From Lytechinus pictus (taxonomy: Eukaryota > Echinodermata > Echinoidea > Temnopleuroida > Toxopneustidae): 64,000 nt of DNA. The number at the start of each line of letters is the position of its first letter. The first letter of the stretch is position 1. The notes under the pieces were generated by a model. That model saw only the letters and a list, made by a program, of their open reading frames with translations. It was not told the DNA's origin and did not search any database. The DNA lies in assembly GCF_037042905.1 (NCBI RefSeq), contig NC_087245.1, positions 28,646,001 through 28,710,000 of the forward strand. Direction: 5' to 3'. Positions 1 through 13,306 of this stretch are shown here, one piece after another. Both the position numbers and the translations under genes were made by a program.

Positions 1-107
1 TTTCTAAACCGATATAGGGTTTAGAACCGAAGCTTTACTTTCTTGGTCTAGATAGATCGAGAGTCCATCGTTAGTCTAGATCTATGACCTAATTTAGATA
101 CATGAAC

Positions 108-140
108 GAGACTCAATGCTGTGCGACAGCATTGAGTCTC
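108..140. repeat. Perfect 15-bp hairpin with 3-nt loop
   Basis: The left arm GAGACTCAATGCTGT (108-122) and its exact reverse complement (126-140) flank the loop GCG. Apart from this and a T/G homopolymer run near 250-275, I see nothing in positions 1-382. Confidence 0.8.
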
Positions 141-382
141 ATTGGACTAGATCTATACTTTCTTACAAATAGATCTAGACCTAGTGCATGAGATTATGAA
201 ATTATGTTAAAATCTAATGAAATAAGATTCGGAAATAAAAAGATCCAGATTTTTTTTTTTTTTGGGGGGGGGGCAGACGTACATGTAAAAAAATTTAGAG
301 AAACCTAAAATTCAGAAAGCGAGGGCCAGAAGCGACCAATATTACCTAGGGCCGTTAAATGCATTTCCTAAAGTAAAATTGA

Positions 383-2105
383 AGGATGTCATTAGGAGTG
401 GGCTATACATGGGTCAAATATACTTTTTTTGTAATTTCAATATGACAACAGTTTTTTTTTATTCCTTGTAATGTATCTCAACATGAAATGACAATATTTT
501 TTGTCTCGGGTCCGAGAAAAAAGTGTGCCGGGCCAAAATCCAAAATGGCCGCCAAAACCCCCCAAAATCACAGTTTTGGCCACAACTTTTTTATTTGGTC
601 GTCAATTTCTCTGGTTTTGGTGTCTATTCATATGTTTTGGGGGGCAGGCAATTTGTTTTTTCTATAATTAGTACTTTTAAACCATTATTTGTTGAGTTAA
701 AAGGTAATTATACCAAAATTTTCCCATTTTTGTAGCCCTTTTTCAGCCGAAAAGTAGGTTTTATCATCCTGGGGTTCTGGGATATTAAATGGTACGAGGT
801 CGACAATAGCAAATCGCTTCATATAGCTATATTGCTTTTATTCCTCCACTTTGGGTTTTACGGATATTTGTGAAATATATCTTAGTAAATAAAAAAATGT
901 CAATTATCCATTGGGGCTATACATATGTACAATGTACTGTACATACATATTGCACTGCATAAATGCATTGGCCACCATGACAGATAACAAGGCTTGTATA
1001 AACTATAGTGTCATAGCAATGAGCTCTCAGGTTTAGAATTAGATGCCTCAGAAATTGAAGATATGTTTTGTCTCAGAAATTGAGGACATGTTTTGTCAAA
1101 TATGCTAATTCAGGGGGCGGAGAGAGGTAATTTACACTGTAGCTATTCTGGGCCCCGTTGCATAAAAATTTACCATTATGTTAACTTAACTTAATGGTAA
1201 CTTGCATGCAGTCCTTTATTCTGATTGGCTGTTGATCAGCGTTACCATGATACTAGTAGTTACCTGACCCCATAAACATAGGCCAGTTAGACACTAGAAC
1301 CAGGTTTTTAAAAAGCCTCCAAATGAAGAAGATATGGCTAAAAATGTGATGTACGTATATATACATGTATGTGATATTTACATGTCAGTGTAATTTACGT
1401 TGCTGGTTTCACCTTGTACATCAGCTGAGAAGGAATCAAATTCACAATCTAATTCTAAACCTTTGAAGCTCATTTCTATGACACTATAGTTTATATACAG
1501 GCCTTGTCATATGCCATGGTGGTCAATGCATGGATATATGCAGTGTAGTATGTACAGTGCATTGTACACCGTATAGCCCCTATGGATAAATGACATTTTC
1601 TTTTATTTGATAAGATATATTTCACAAATATCCGTAAAACCCAAAGTGGAGGAATAAAAGCAATATAGCTACATGAAGCTGCTTGCTATTGTTGACCTCG
1701 TACCATCTAATATCCCAGAACCCCAGGATGATAAAACCCACTTTTTTACTGAAAAAAGGCTACAAAAATGGGAAAATTTAGGTATAATTACCTTTTAACT
1801 CTACAAATAATGGTTTAAAAGTACTAATTATAGGAAAAACAAATTGCCTGCCCCCCAAAACATATGAATAGACACCAAAACCAGAGAAAATGACCACCAA
1901 ATAAAAAAGTTGTGGCCAAAAATGTGATTTTGGGGGGGGGTTTTGGCGGCCATTTTGGATTTTGGCCCGGCACACTTTTTTCTCGGACCCGAGACAAAAA
2001 ATATTGTCATTTCATGTTGAGATAAGGTAAAAGGAACACAAAAAAACTGTTCCCACAGTAAAACCGAAAATCACCCATTTATAGCCCACTCCTAATGTCA
2101 TGCAA
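383..2105. mobile_element. Foldback element with ~670-bp inverted arms
   Basis: The left arm (about 383-1062) and right arm (about 1436-2105) are diverged reverse complements. Both carry the same stretch beginning CATTAGGAGTGGGCTATA at the outer end and CTATAGTGTCATAG near the inner end. The matching 60-70 aa reading frames at 523-735 (+) and 1778-1975 (-) are products of this symmetry, not genes. The ~370-bp loop contains half of a GGGCCCCGTTGCAT-type short repeat. No transposase is visible, so this is a non-autonomous foldback element of unknown superfamily. Confidence 0.8.
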
Positions 2106-3854
2106 TTCTCTTTTTGATGAAGGTTTTCACATTTCAGCTCTTACCCAAACCCCTCCCCCTATACGGCCATGAAAAAGATCACTTCTTATTATTGTTCTCT
2201 CCTTTCACAAACAGGTTGAGTTTGAAGAACAAGAAAAACAGTAGAGGTCTACCTATATGGTTCAAGATGATGATCATAAGTGCATGCATCATTTTGCAGA
2301 TTCTCATCCAGGTATAAAACTTAAACTAACCCATACAAAATTACAGATACATTACATGCATTGAATGTTAACCATGTTTACATTAAATAAAAATAATCTG
2401 AGCCACAAAGAGGTAGGATCTGTAATGAATGTACACTTCTTAAATATACAGGCTCTCGAGTCTAAAATAGAACCAATGCCAAAAGTTATGTACCTTGGGC
2501 AAATTTATAAAATAAGGTCATGTCCTTGATCTACTAGTAATTAAATGGCCTTTTTATTTCCTATTTGTTTATAAACAAAGCAATATTTATTTTTCATATT
2601 TTACCAAATTCATTTTATGCATTCTTTAGTGTGATATTCATATTTCATATTTGTAGATTAACATTTTTTTTTAAATCTTGTTATTTTACATTTTGTCCAA
2701 TAGGATGATGCAGTTTTACAATTTCCATGGAGGTGATTGATGATGATAAATAATTGGTGAAGTAGGCCTAATAGAACAGCGACTAGACCACAAAGAGAAA
2801 TACAACCTACAGCAGTTATATGAGTGAGTTAATTAGTGAATATTTTTAATAATGGAGGTTGTTCACATTTTTTTGGCAACAAATAGACCTGCCTTTGAAA
2901 AACCCATTTCAATTTTGTTTTTAGATTATAGTTAGTGTCGTTTTTAATCACAGATCAAAATATTCTGTGCAAAAAACATATCAACTTTAATTCTGACTAT
3001 TTATATAATTTACATATGTTGATTCATATTCATATTTATGAGAAATCTCTGGCATTTTTTCATAGAGTACATGTAGTGATAATGGAGAGTGGTATGTAAA
3101 CTGCATAGAACAGGTTTAAGTGATATGCTTTATAGAAGTACAAGTTTATAATTAGTAGAAGTAAGATTTCCTGTTATGTGTTGAAGAAACATATATATGT
3201 ATAGTCTCACTTTTCTTAAAACATTTAAGTTTCATAAATCACGACAATTTTAATTTAAATTCATTGATTTTCTTTCTCTATTTTTTCAATCTGCAGGCCA
3301 GGTGTAACAGATGTTTTCATTCAAGAAATCCAACAATTCAACATTGAAGAGTCTGACTTAGGAACCACTTGATGAAGATGGAAAAGGTTTTTTTTTCCAA
3401 GTCCAATTTTTCACAAAAAAATAATTATTATCACAACCCCAAAATCATGATGTATGAAATTTCTTGTTGATTTTCATTAAAACTGGTTGCAAAAGGAGAA
3501 GCTATAAACATACAAATAGGAGCGGCGGAGTGAAGTTGAAAGTGGGGGGGGGGGGGCATAGGGAAAATGCTGTATTACATGAAATTTTTAAGAAGTTGCG
3601 AGCAAGCAAAATTTTGACATTTTTAAAAAGAAAATCTAAAATATTCAGAATGATATATTTCACCCTTTCCTTTTCTCTTTTTTTCTTGGTCGTGATTTTT
3701 TTTTTTTTTTTTTTGGGGGGGGCAAGAGTTCTTCAAGCCCCCCTCCATCTGTACGAAACTGCTTATATACCCCACTCATGAATTATTAAACTTAATGCAC
3801 AAAGGATTTCCTTCATAAGTATATTATCGAAATGAGAATATTGTTTTCTTGTTT

Positions 3855-4240
3855 CAAAGGGCAATCGTCATGGTGACCATAAAACGGGTCCTTCTCAGGT
3901 GAAAGGGGCACAGAACAAGTTCTTTAGGAGCACTTTTCTTGGGTAAAAGGGGGCAGTGATTCGAGAAAGGGCACTTACAAGAAGGCAAGGGGGCACTCTT
4001 TAACACATGAAACGGGCCCTCAGATGAAAGGGCACAGAACACGTTCCGGGGGGGGGGGGGGGGCATTTTTGGGTAAAAAAATTGCATACAAGGAAGAGCA
4101 CTTGGTAACACCTAAAACAGGTTCTCGTCAGGTGAAAGGGACACAGTACACGTTCGTGAGGGGGCATTTTTCTTGCATAAAGAGGCACTTTTCAGTGCTT
4201 CAAGAAGTAGGGGGAACTGTGCCCCCCCCCCCCTCCCCAG
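3855..4240. repeat. Imperfect tandem repeat, ~100-130 bp units
   Basis: Three units each carry a version of the segment AGGTGAAAGGGCACAGAACA, at about 3893, 4022 and 4129, followed by a GGGGGCATTTTT-type stretch with variable G runs. The sequence is G-rich, non-coding and diverged. The neighbouring 3540-3770 stretch has similar G-rich, T-rich repeat character, and 4440-4640 is purine-rich. Confidence 0.7.
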
Positions 4241-4682
4241 GATCGCTGCCCCAGCATACAAAAAAATTATTTTGGTTCAAAGTATTAACATACGCTTAAG
4301 AAAAAGGTAAAGCTTAATCCTCTGATAATGTGATATTTTTTTATGGCTAATTAATAAAATTCACCACTAACCAGAGAATTCCTTTATGTCTTTCATTTGT
4401 GTTCATATAGTATTTGTACAGAGCTAAAATGAAAGGGATTTGGAATTGGCAAAATTGAAAATGAGATGAAGATCGAGAGAGGGAAAGAGTGATGAGAAGT
4501 GGGTTGAAAAGAGATGAGAAAGAAATGGAGGGGCACATATGAAGAGATAATTTAGAGGGGGGTGGTAAGAGAGCTAGAATGTGGGAAGTAGGAACAAAAG
4601 GGGTGGAGGAGAAATAAGACGAGATTTATTGTAACCAGGAGACAGATAACAAGTGGGAAAAGAAGAAGGAAATATATGAAGA

Positions 4683-5495
4683 GTTTAGTTGCAAAAGGGG
4701 TTAGGACCATTCCGAGAAAAACCAAGTTTTTATTCTCACTTATTGCAATATTCTTATGAGAAACTAAATTGTCATGATGTACAACTCTATCATGTGAACA
4801 GTGAACATAAAATTGGGTATAAAAGAAATCTACCTGTCTTCAATTTTTTCTATATACTTAAAAAAAAATATCATTGTGTACCTAACCCCTTTTGCAAGTA
4901 AATTGAAGTGAATCCAATCTCTTTTTTTCAATCCAAATTTTTTTTTTGCCACTTCCATTCACGTTTTCATTTGAATTTCAAATTTCCTTTGGTATCATCA
5001 GAGTGACTGAAAATTTAGAGGTTTAGAGACAGAAAACAATAAAATATATGAAAAATGGACCTAACCCCTTTGACAAATGAGTTCTAACAGAAGAGTTTCT
5101 GTTGCAAAAGGGGTTAGGTCCACTCCCAGAAAATAATTTTTTTTTAATTCTCCCACATTGCAATATTCTTATGCGAAACTGAATTTTCATGATACCCTAC
5201 CATGAGAACATAAAATTGGGTATAAAAGAAATCTACTTGTCTTCATATTTTTGTAGATATTATTTTCCAAAAAAGTCTGTGTGGACCTAACCCCTTTTGC
5301 AACTAAACTGAAATGGACCTAACCCCTTTTGAAAAAAAGGTGATTTTCTTTGCCATATTAGTTCAATTTCACTTTTTAATAGGAATTTCAACTTTTCTAT
5401 GGTATCATCTTATATAGCTACTAAAAATCTATACATTAAGACATAAAAATCAAGTTTGATGAAAAATGGACCTAACCCCTTTTGAAAATGTGCTC
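4683..5495. repeat. Two ~400-bp units bounded by GGACCTAACCCCTTTTGCAA motifs
   Basis: The motif GTTGCAAAAGGGGTTAGG opens each unit (4690 and 5101). Its reverse complement GACCTAACCCCTTTTGCAA recurs at about 4880, 5055, 5284, 5318 and 5468. The two units (about 4683-5085 and 5096-5495) align along their length and include a shared ATAAAATTGGGTATAAAAGAAATCTAC-type interior. No coding potential is apparent. Confidence 0.75.
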
Positions 5496-5620
5496 TACAT
5501 ATGTAGGAGAAAGGCGGCACAAAAGAATTTTGAGTGGGAAAATGATTAAATGAAAAAAAAAACAGAGTAAGAAATGCTGGAGAATAAAGGGGACAGGAAA
5601 CGTATTAAACATGATAAACT

Positions 5621-5755
5621 GGGGCCCGTTTCATCATGAGTTACATGTATGGTAACTACGATGGTATAACCAACCAATCATAATCAAGGTTACCACGGTA
5701 ATCACAATAATTGCAATGTTTTTAAATAGCTGTAATTCATTATGAAACGGACGCC
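5621..5755. mobile_element. Short inverted-repeat element (MITE-like)
   Basis: It starts GGGGCCCGTTTCAT and ends ATGAAACGGACGCC, giving ~14-bp imperfect inverted ends around a ~135-bp body. Similar 120-270-bp elements with GGGCCCGTT-type ends recur in the window near 12305, 20854, 23046 and 61601. Confidence 0.6.
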
Positions 5756-6639
5756 AGATGAAGAAAGAACGCACGGGGATCCATGAAGATTTTTTTTTTT
5801 GCTTCTCGAAATTTGTTTCTAACAAGAAATGTACTCTTTAAGTGGTGACAGTTATTTTTTTCAGTAACCATAGTCTCAACCAGTGAAAATTACCATCAAA
5901 TTTTAATAACCATGTTTTGCCCCCACCCCCGCCCCCCCCCCCCAAAAAAAAAAAACTTTTAGGTCAGTACAACAGCCCCTTTGATCTTTCCGCGGCCTCT
6001 GCCGGCTATAATTTAGAGTTGAGATTCTTTACATTTGTTAAAAACTAAGATTGCTGTATATCTTAACATGTGACAATTTAGGGATGGCAAAAGCACTAGA
6101 GACCTCTTTACCTAATCACGACTTGATCTATTCTTTTCATCTTCCCTTTTGGAATTGGCAAAGGCCTATAAGACGCAATACAAACAATGCTTTGTTTTTA
6201 AGTGATATCGATTGTGATATCGATACTTTATAGAGCGCGACGTATCGTCTCAGATTTGCGCTTGCTTGATTCGCTGAATCCTTCGCGTCACGAGCGCGTA
6301 ACAAAATGAATACATTAATGAATTTGCCAAGTTGACCTTTGTCATTGCGCTGATGTGCGTATTGTCTAATACACGTACAAAACCACAGTTGACGAGGGAG
6401 CATCGTACGAAATTAATATTAATGAGGGCTTATTTTAGCTTCTAATGGATTAAACAAAATGGCGGTAGCTTCGGGGGTTGCTCCAGACGCACTTTACGTC
6501 AGATCGGCACCGGCGAATACGCTTACGCAGCAGTGGCGCTTAAGAACTAGGTCAACTCCATTTTTTTAGAATAACTCTTATGACGTAACAAAGAAACAAA
6601 ACACGGTAATCTTCTGTTGCGACGGCTTAGCCCGATATG

Positions 6640-9600
6640 ATATGAATTTCCAATATTAGTCCAGTAGATATGTGAAAAAGATGCTCGAATCTGGCAGAAA
6701 GTGTGAAAATTGGCATACAGGGGTATTTTTGGGCGCTGATTTAAAAAATTGCCGGCCCCAAGCGATTTGACCATCGGGTCGGCCGCCATTTTGAAATCCA
6801 AGATGGCCGCCATGAAAAATCATTAAATGTCATTTTTTTTTGTTTTACATGGCATGTGACACTGAAATTTGGCATATAGGGGTATTATGGGGCACTGATT
6901 TCAAATATTGCCAGCCCCCAGCAATTTGACCACTTGGTTAGCGGCTAAATGGCCGCCATTTTGAAATCCAAGATGGCCGCCATGGTATATTATTGCAATC
7001 ATTTTCTTGAGTTTTATATGAACTGCGGTATTGAAATTTGGCATATAGGCTTAATTTGGGGTGCTGATTTCAAATATTGCCGGCCCCAAGTGATTTGACC
7101 ATCAGGTCGGCCGCCATTTTGAAATCCAAGATGGCCGCCATGAGAAATCATTAATGTCATTTTCTTGAGTTTTACATGATATGTGACACTGAAATTTGGT
7201 ATGTTGGGGTATTTTTAGGCACTGATTTCAAATATTGCCTGCCCCCAGCAATTTGACCACTTGGTCAGCGGCTAAATGGCCGCCATTTTGAAATCCAAGA
7301 TGGCCGCCATGAAAAATCATTAAATGTAATTTTCTTGAGTTTTACATGATATGTGACACTAAAATTTGGCATATAGGCTTAATTCGGCGTGCTGATTTCA
7401 AATATTGCCGGCCCCCAGCAATTGACCTCCAGGTCAGCGGAAAAACGGTTGCCATCTTAAAATCCAAGATGGCCACCATGAAATATCGTTGCAATAATTT
7501 TCTCTAATTTTGTATGATCTATGGTATTTAAATTTAGCATATACAGTGTAGGTGTAGTTTAGGGCACTTATTTCAATAGTCTTACCACCAGGTCAGCTGC
7601 CATCTTGAAATCTAAGATGGCCGCCATGAAAATCATTAAAAATCATTTTCTTGAATTTCACATGTGCTCTGAACTTTGGCAAATAGAGTACCTATTTTTG
7701 GGTGCTGATTTCAAATATTGCCAGCCACAAGTGATCTGACCATCAGTTCAGCGGCAAGATATGGCTGCCATGAAAAACCATATCAAAATAATTTTCATGC
7801 ATTTTACATTATTTATGACACCAAAATTTGGCATACAGAAGTACGTGGCACTGATTTTTGCCGGCCACCAGCAATATAACCATCGGGTTTCGGCAAAATG
7901 ACCGCCATGAATTAAGAGTAATTATAATTTTTTTGAGTTTTATATGAACTCTGGCCCTGAAAGTTGACATATAGGCATATATTTAGGCACTGATTATTGT
8001 CAGACCCCTCTTTGATTGCCATTTTGAAATACAAGATGGCCTCCATGAAATATAATTTGCTCAAGTCTTACGTATGGCCTGTAACACTTTGAATTTGGAG
8101 AAAAACTTGATCTTTGCATCCTTGATCAATGAAAAAAACATAATAAATAGATGCTATTTTGAATTCCAATATGGTTACCAAGTTTGAATGATGTACAACA
8201 TTATAATGGTGAGTAAAACCCATTGTATTGGCACTGAAAACAAATCCAACACAACCACATCTTTGTCCGTTGCAAGGATTATAATACTTTGGCACCCGTA
8301 AATATGAAGCACCATAAATACACAAACCAGCTAGCTTCTTCTGCAGTTACACATTTGAGGTGGCTTTGGTTGAACAGTAACCATCCGGAACAATCATTTT
8401 CTGTTGAGAGGCTGTAAATTATTTCTTTGAGTTTCATATGATCTGCAGTATTGCACTTTGACATATCGACGAAGTGCGGGGTGCATATTTCAAATATTGC
8501 TGGCCCTCAGCGATCTGATCCCCTGAGTCAGAAGCAAAATGTCAGCCATCTTGAAATCCAAGATGGCTGCCATGAAAAAAGATAATTGAAAAAAAATCAC
8601 TTTATCTAGTATCACGTAACGTATTATTTTAAAATTTGGCATCTAGGGTAAGCTTAATCTAGGGATATCGAAATTGCCCCCAGTAATCTGTCCAATGGAT
8701 ATGCTGCAAAATGGCCACCTTCTTGAAATCTAGAGTGGATCGACTGTCATGAAAATTCATTAAAATCATTTTCTTGGTTTTAAATAATTTGAGGCACTGC
8801 ATTTTAGACATACAGGCAGGTTTTTGGCCTGCTGGTTTCAGAATATTGCTCCATTAATTGCGATATTTTATTACAAATCGACAAGAAGAAAACTGCTCCA
8901 GACTTGAAGTACTGATGGTTATATAGTGGTATAAAGGTGATGATGATGATGAAATTAATATTAATGATGGATGGTAATAATACATATTTATTGTTCAAAA
9001 TAGAATTCAGTAACAGAAATGCTCCGAAAATGTATTTCGCCCATACCCTGTAGATCATGAGCCCGGCAGCAACTTAGCAGCGCCACATCGGACGTTGCTC
9101 TATCCATTAAAAAGGGAAGTTCACCCCAGAGAAAAGTTTGTTGTAAAAACACAAGAAAATATTATATGAAAAGGATATTGGTAAATCCATCAAAGATATT
9201 AGAATTTTAAGTTTTTGATTTGTGACGTCATATACTGTACAAGCAGCTGCCCCATTATGTTGTGTGATTTAAAATGGCAGATAAAGTGTGTTATGTGTTA
9301 TAATTACATGTATGTTAATTATCTATCCATATTTGAAATTAACATACAATACAAGTTTTTGCTTCATAGTACCAATTTACAGTGTCACAGGTAATGTAGA
9401 ATTCAGGAAAACATTTTTGAAAGATATTTCGTAGTAGCCATCTTAGATTTCAAAGTGGCGGTCATTTTCAGCTGACCCGGTGGATCAAACACTGGGGCAG
9501 CAATATTCTAAAACCAGCAGGCCAAAACCTGCCTACTTTGTCTAAAATGCAGTGCCTCAAATTATTTAAAACTCAAGAAAATGATTTTAATGAATTTTCA

Positions 9601-11340
9601 AGATGGTGGCCATTTTGCAGCATATCTATTGGACAGATTACTTGGGGGAAATGTCAATACCCCAAGATGCCAAATTTCAAAATAATACCTTCGTTATAAT
9701 TATGATACTTGATTTTTTTTAATGATTTTTTATGGCAGCCATCTTGGATTTCAAGATGGCTGCCATTTTGCAGCTGAGGTATCACGGGCCTAAAACATTT
9801 CCCATAGACTCGTGTGTTAAAGAGGCGCTCTAAAAAAAAAATTAGGATGAAATTCGAGAATTGAATGTTTACTACCTGTCCAGTGGATAGGATACATGTC
9901 TGACATTCCATATCTGACCAGAAAAGGGTACCTCGACCAGCTCATTTTAAAAATAAATCCGCATTTATGAAGACTACACCTGACAGGGTCATATTCATCA
10001 CTTGAGACAGTAAAGTGGCAATACTTCTTCCGCCAGTATAAAAATAGTTCCAAAGTGGTGATATATCTTCCCAATTTGAAAAAAGGAAGTTCAGTAAAGT
10101 TAGCCTCCCTAGAATCAGTCTTAGATTATCAATCATATTCATTCATTTTTGTCAATCAGCAATATCAAAATTAAAAATTGAGAATTAAATGGGTTGGCTC
10201 GAATGAATATCTTTGGCCCGTATAACCCTGACTCAGGGGATCAGATCGCTGAGGGCCAGCAATATTTGAAATAAGCTCCCCACACTACTTCTATATGTCA
10301 AGTGCAATACCGCAGATCATATAAAACTCAACGAAATAATTGCAATATTTCTATGGCAGCCAGCTTCGAATTCAAGATGACGGCCATTTTCTGCCGACCA
10401 ATCGTCAGATTACTTGGAGCCAGCAATTTTTTTAATGAACTCACCCAGATACCGATATACTACAAATTTCAGTGGCACATATTACGTAAAATTCAAGAAA
10501 ATGAGTTCAATGATTTTTCATGGCGGCCATCTTGGATTTCAAATGGCAGCTGACCCGATGGTCAAATCGCTTGAGGCCGGCAATATTTGAAATCAGCGCC
10601 CAAAATTAAGCCTATATGCCAAATTCAATACCGCAGTTCATATAAAACTCAAGAAAATGATTGCATTATTATATCATGGCGGCCATCTTGGATTTAAAAA
10701 TGGCGGCCATTTAGCCGCCGACCAAGTGGTCAAATTGCTGGGGGCAGGCAATATTTGAAATCAGTGCCTAAAAATACCCCAACATACCAAATTTCAGTGT
10801 CACATGTCATGTAAAACTCAAGAAAATGACATTAATGATTTCTCATGGCGGCCATCTTGGATTTCAAAATGGCGGCCGACCTGATGGTCAAATCACTTGG
10901 GGCCGGCAATATTTGAAATCAGCACCCCAAATTAAGCCTATATGCCAAATTTCAATACCGCAGTTCATATAAAACTCAATAAAATGATTGCAATAATATA
11001 TCATGGCGGCCATCTTGGATTTCAAGATGGCGGCCATTTTGCCGCCGACCAAATGGTCAAATTGCTGGGGGCCGGCAATATTTGAAATCATTGCCTCATA
11101 ATACCCCTATATGCCAAATTTCAGTGTCACATGCCATGTAAAACTAAAAAAAATGACATTTAATGATTTTTCATGGCGGCCATCTTGGATTTCAAAATGG
11201 CGGCCGATTCGATGGTCAAATCGCTTGGGGCCGGCAATTTTTGAAATCAGCGCCCAAAAATACCCCTGTATACCAAATTTCACACTTTCTGCCAGATCCG
11301 AGCATCTTGGCCATTTTTTGTCACATAACCGCTCCACTAT
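6640..11340. mobile_element. Giant inverted repeat made of ~170-bp tandem units
   Basis: The left arm (about 6640-8850) holds around eleven diverged units. Each contains the motif AAGATGGCCGCCATGA, spaced 133-171 bp apart (for example near 6799, 6970, 7128, 7297, 7468 and 7614). The right arm (about 9485-11340) holds about seven units in reverse orientation, with the motif CATGGCGGCCATCTTGG near 10520, 10676, 10843, 11004 and 11174. The outermost parts match as reverse complements (the AGAAAGTGTGAAA region near 6700 and the TTTCACACTTTCT region near 11278), as do the innermost parts near 8815 and 9520. Arms of tandem subrepeats are the known layout of sea urchin TU and Drosophila FB foldback elements. 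Assignment to such a class is inference. Confidence 0.8.
8851..9484. other. Spacer between arms of the giant inverted repeat
   Basis: No gene is visible. Around 9115-9300 there is what looks like a fragment of another dispersed repeat, beginning GGGAAGTTCACCCCAGAGAAA. The remainder is AT-rich with short TGA/ATA runs near 8940. Confidence 0.4.
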
Positions 11341-11756
11341 ATACCATTAAAAACAACTGAAAGCATGAGCTAAAAATAAACCTGCACGCCTGACTGGTAC
11401 TATCAAGCTTATACTTTTTATTATTATGATATAATTTCGTTTTCCCCTTATTTTTCAGGAGCTTATATGAAGAGGGTTGTGGTCAATAGTGACATATTAC
11501 AGTCGATCATGGGGAACATAATACAGAGGCGGTGTCGCAGGGGTGACACTACATTAGCTCCTCCAGACTTTATTTCATCTAAGATGTACTAGGCTTTGGG
11601 CTGCAAAAGGATTTCATGTGAGGTTTAGGGTAAGGTATAGAGTTCAGGGTTTGAGTTTGTCATTCGATTAGTGCAAGAAAGAGATGGGGAAATAATTAAG
11701 ACGAAAGTTGGTTATAAACAATGGGATATTGATAGTGTTACTCTATAATAACTATT

Positions 11757-11965
11757 CTGACCAATGTGAGCAAGTAATCATCGTCATCATCATCATGATT
11801 ATTATTGAAATAATTGTAGTAATAATAATGACAATAATAATGATAATAATTACAATGATAATGATAATAAGTATATAATAATAATAATGATAATAGTTTT
11901 AATAATAATAATAATAACAACAACAACAACGATAATAATAATAATAATAATAATGATAGAATGAT
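11757..11965. repeat. ATT/ATG trinucleotide-rich microsatellite
   Basis: It consists of long imperfect runs of ATA, ATG and ACA triplets. The reading frame through this stretch (11738-12250, - strand) is low-complexity Leu/Tyr/Asp translation and is not a gene. Positions 11350-11756 hold nothing I recognise. Confidence 0.85.
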
Positions 11966-12304
11966 AATAGGCATCTCCCAACCTCCATGAAATTGTATGC
12001 ATAGGCCTACGGCCTCAATTTCCCCTCCCCCAATAAAGAATGTGGTTCTGGATAGACCTAAAGCTTCAGTCTCTGTTCGTCGGTGTTCCTCTGGACTACG
12101 TTTTGTTCCAATGGAGAAAATTAAAAAAAGCAACAAAAAAAAAAAAAAAAAAAAAATAAACAAAAATAATAATAATGAAAAAATAAAAACTCCTCCAAGG
12201 TTCTGGGAAGTTTGCCACCGGGGTACATGTTTTTGGGGTCGCGCCCTCACTCGGCTTAAGGTGTAAAGTCGGTGGATAAAGAATCCAGTAATGAGTCCTG
12301 CATA

Positions 12305-12423
12305 GGCCCTGTTGCAGAAAAGTTACTACTATGGTAACTTTGCCAAAAATGGTTTGTTACCATGGTAGCTAGTTACAATTGGATGGCAAAGTTACTATAA
12401 TAATAACTTTTATGCAATGGGGC
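12305..12423. mobile_element. Short inverted-repeat element (MITE-like)
   Basis: It starts GGCCCTGTTGCAGAAAAGTT and ends AACTTTTATGCAATGGGGC, with inverted ends around a body rich in GGTAACTT-type motifs. It belongs to the same loose family as the element at 5621. The 12424-13110 stretch beyond it shows only homopolymer G and AT-rich DNA. Confidence 0.55.
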
Positions 12424-13106
12424 ACTGAGCTAGACTACTTGCCTTTACAATAATTGCACGACTATGTATATTTCTTCGAATAAAAACAAACAAAAAAATG
12501 TGACAATTCTTCAAGTCCTCATTGCGTGACTCAACATGTGACTTAATTTCATTTAAATGCTGTTATATCTAGATCTGCATCACTGATTTTTTTTCATTTT
12601 TCCTTATGCTGCTTTTCCTCGTAGAACAATACGTGTAATTGTAATTTTCCATACTCATAAAGTTTATACGATATAGGCATTAAAAAGCAAAGCTTGCAAT
12701 TACATGAATTATTAAAGAGAGGAGAAAGAAGGTTATTTTACGATATTTTTATTCAAAATGGCAAAGGGGGAGAAAGATTGTGGGGGGGAAGAGGGGGAGG
12801 GGATACAGAAACAAAGGAATATGAAAGTTAAATAGCAAATAAATAAATTCATTTTGTAAGATTGAGGTAAAAACAGTTTTAACTTCCTCTTCAACGAGTT
12901 AATGGAGGGGGGGGGGGGGCAAGTTCAATATCTGCACAGTATGTCTGGTTTTCTTTCGAGGACACCATCAATCTCAAGCTTAAGATGGCGGTCTCCCACA
13001 TTTCAATATGTGTATATATATATATATGTATATAAGCAAAATACAAGGTGAATAAAACAACCGTAGAGAGAAAAGTTAGATCAAATTTTCGCACATAGGG
13101 CTTCAT

Positions 13107-13116
<10 letters not shown>

Positions 13117-13170
<54 letters not shown>

Positions 13171-13306
13171 AAGAGGGCCCTTTGCATAACGTGTATTACA
13201 GCGCGTCATGTTCTATGTACACTTGTAAATAATTCAGCATCAACGCAAGACGTAATAAAGAGATACATGGAAGCTACGTCTTGCGTTGATGCTGAATTAT
13301 TTACAA

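Noticed and set aside
2215..2311. Ribosomal protein L39-like peptide (NKKNSRGLPIWFKMM)
   Set aside because: There is a faint resemblance over 15 residues with few identities, and the frame then becomes hydrophobic. Not enough to call a gene or pseudogene.
6460..6552. Possible first exon starting MAVASGVAPDALYVRS
   Set aside because: An ATG in a GC-richer patch, but the only donor nearby is weak and no downstream exon in phase could be found before the large inverted repeat.
6547..11360. Several MAAILDFKMAA-type reading frames
   Set aside because: They are translations of the CATGGCGGCCATCTTGG repeat units on either strand.
11738..12250. 170-aa reading frame on the - strand
   Set aside because: It translates a trinucleotide microsatellite and A/T homopolymers. 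Low-complexity sequence without domain features.
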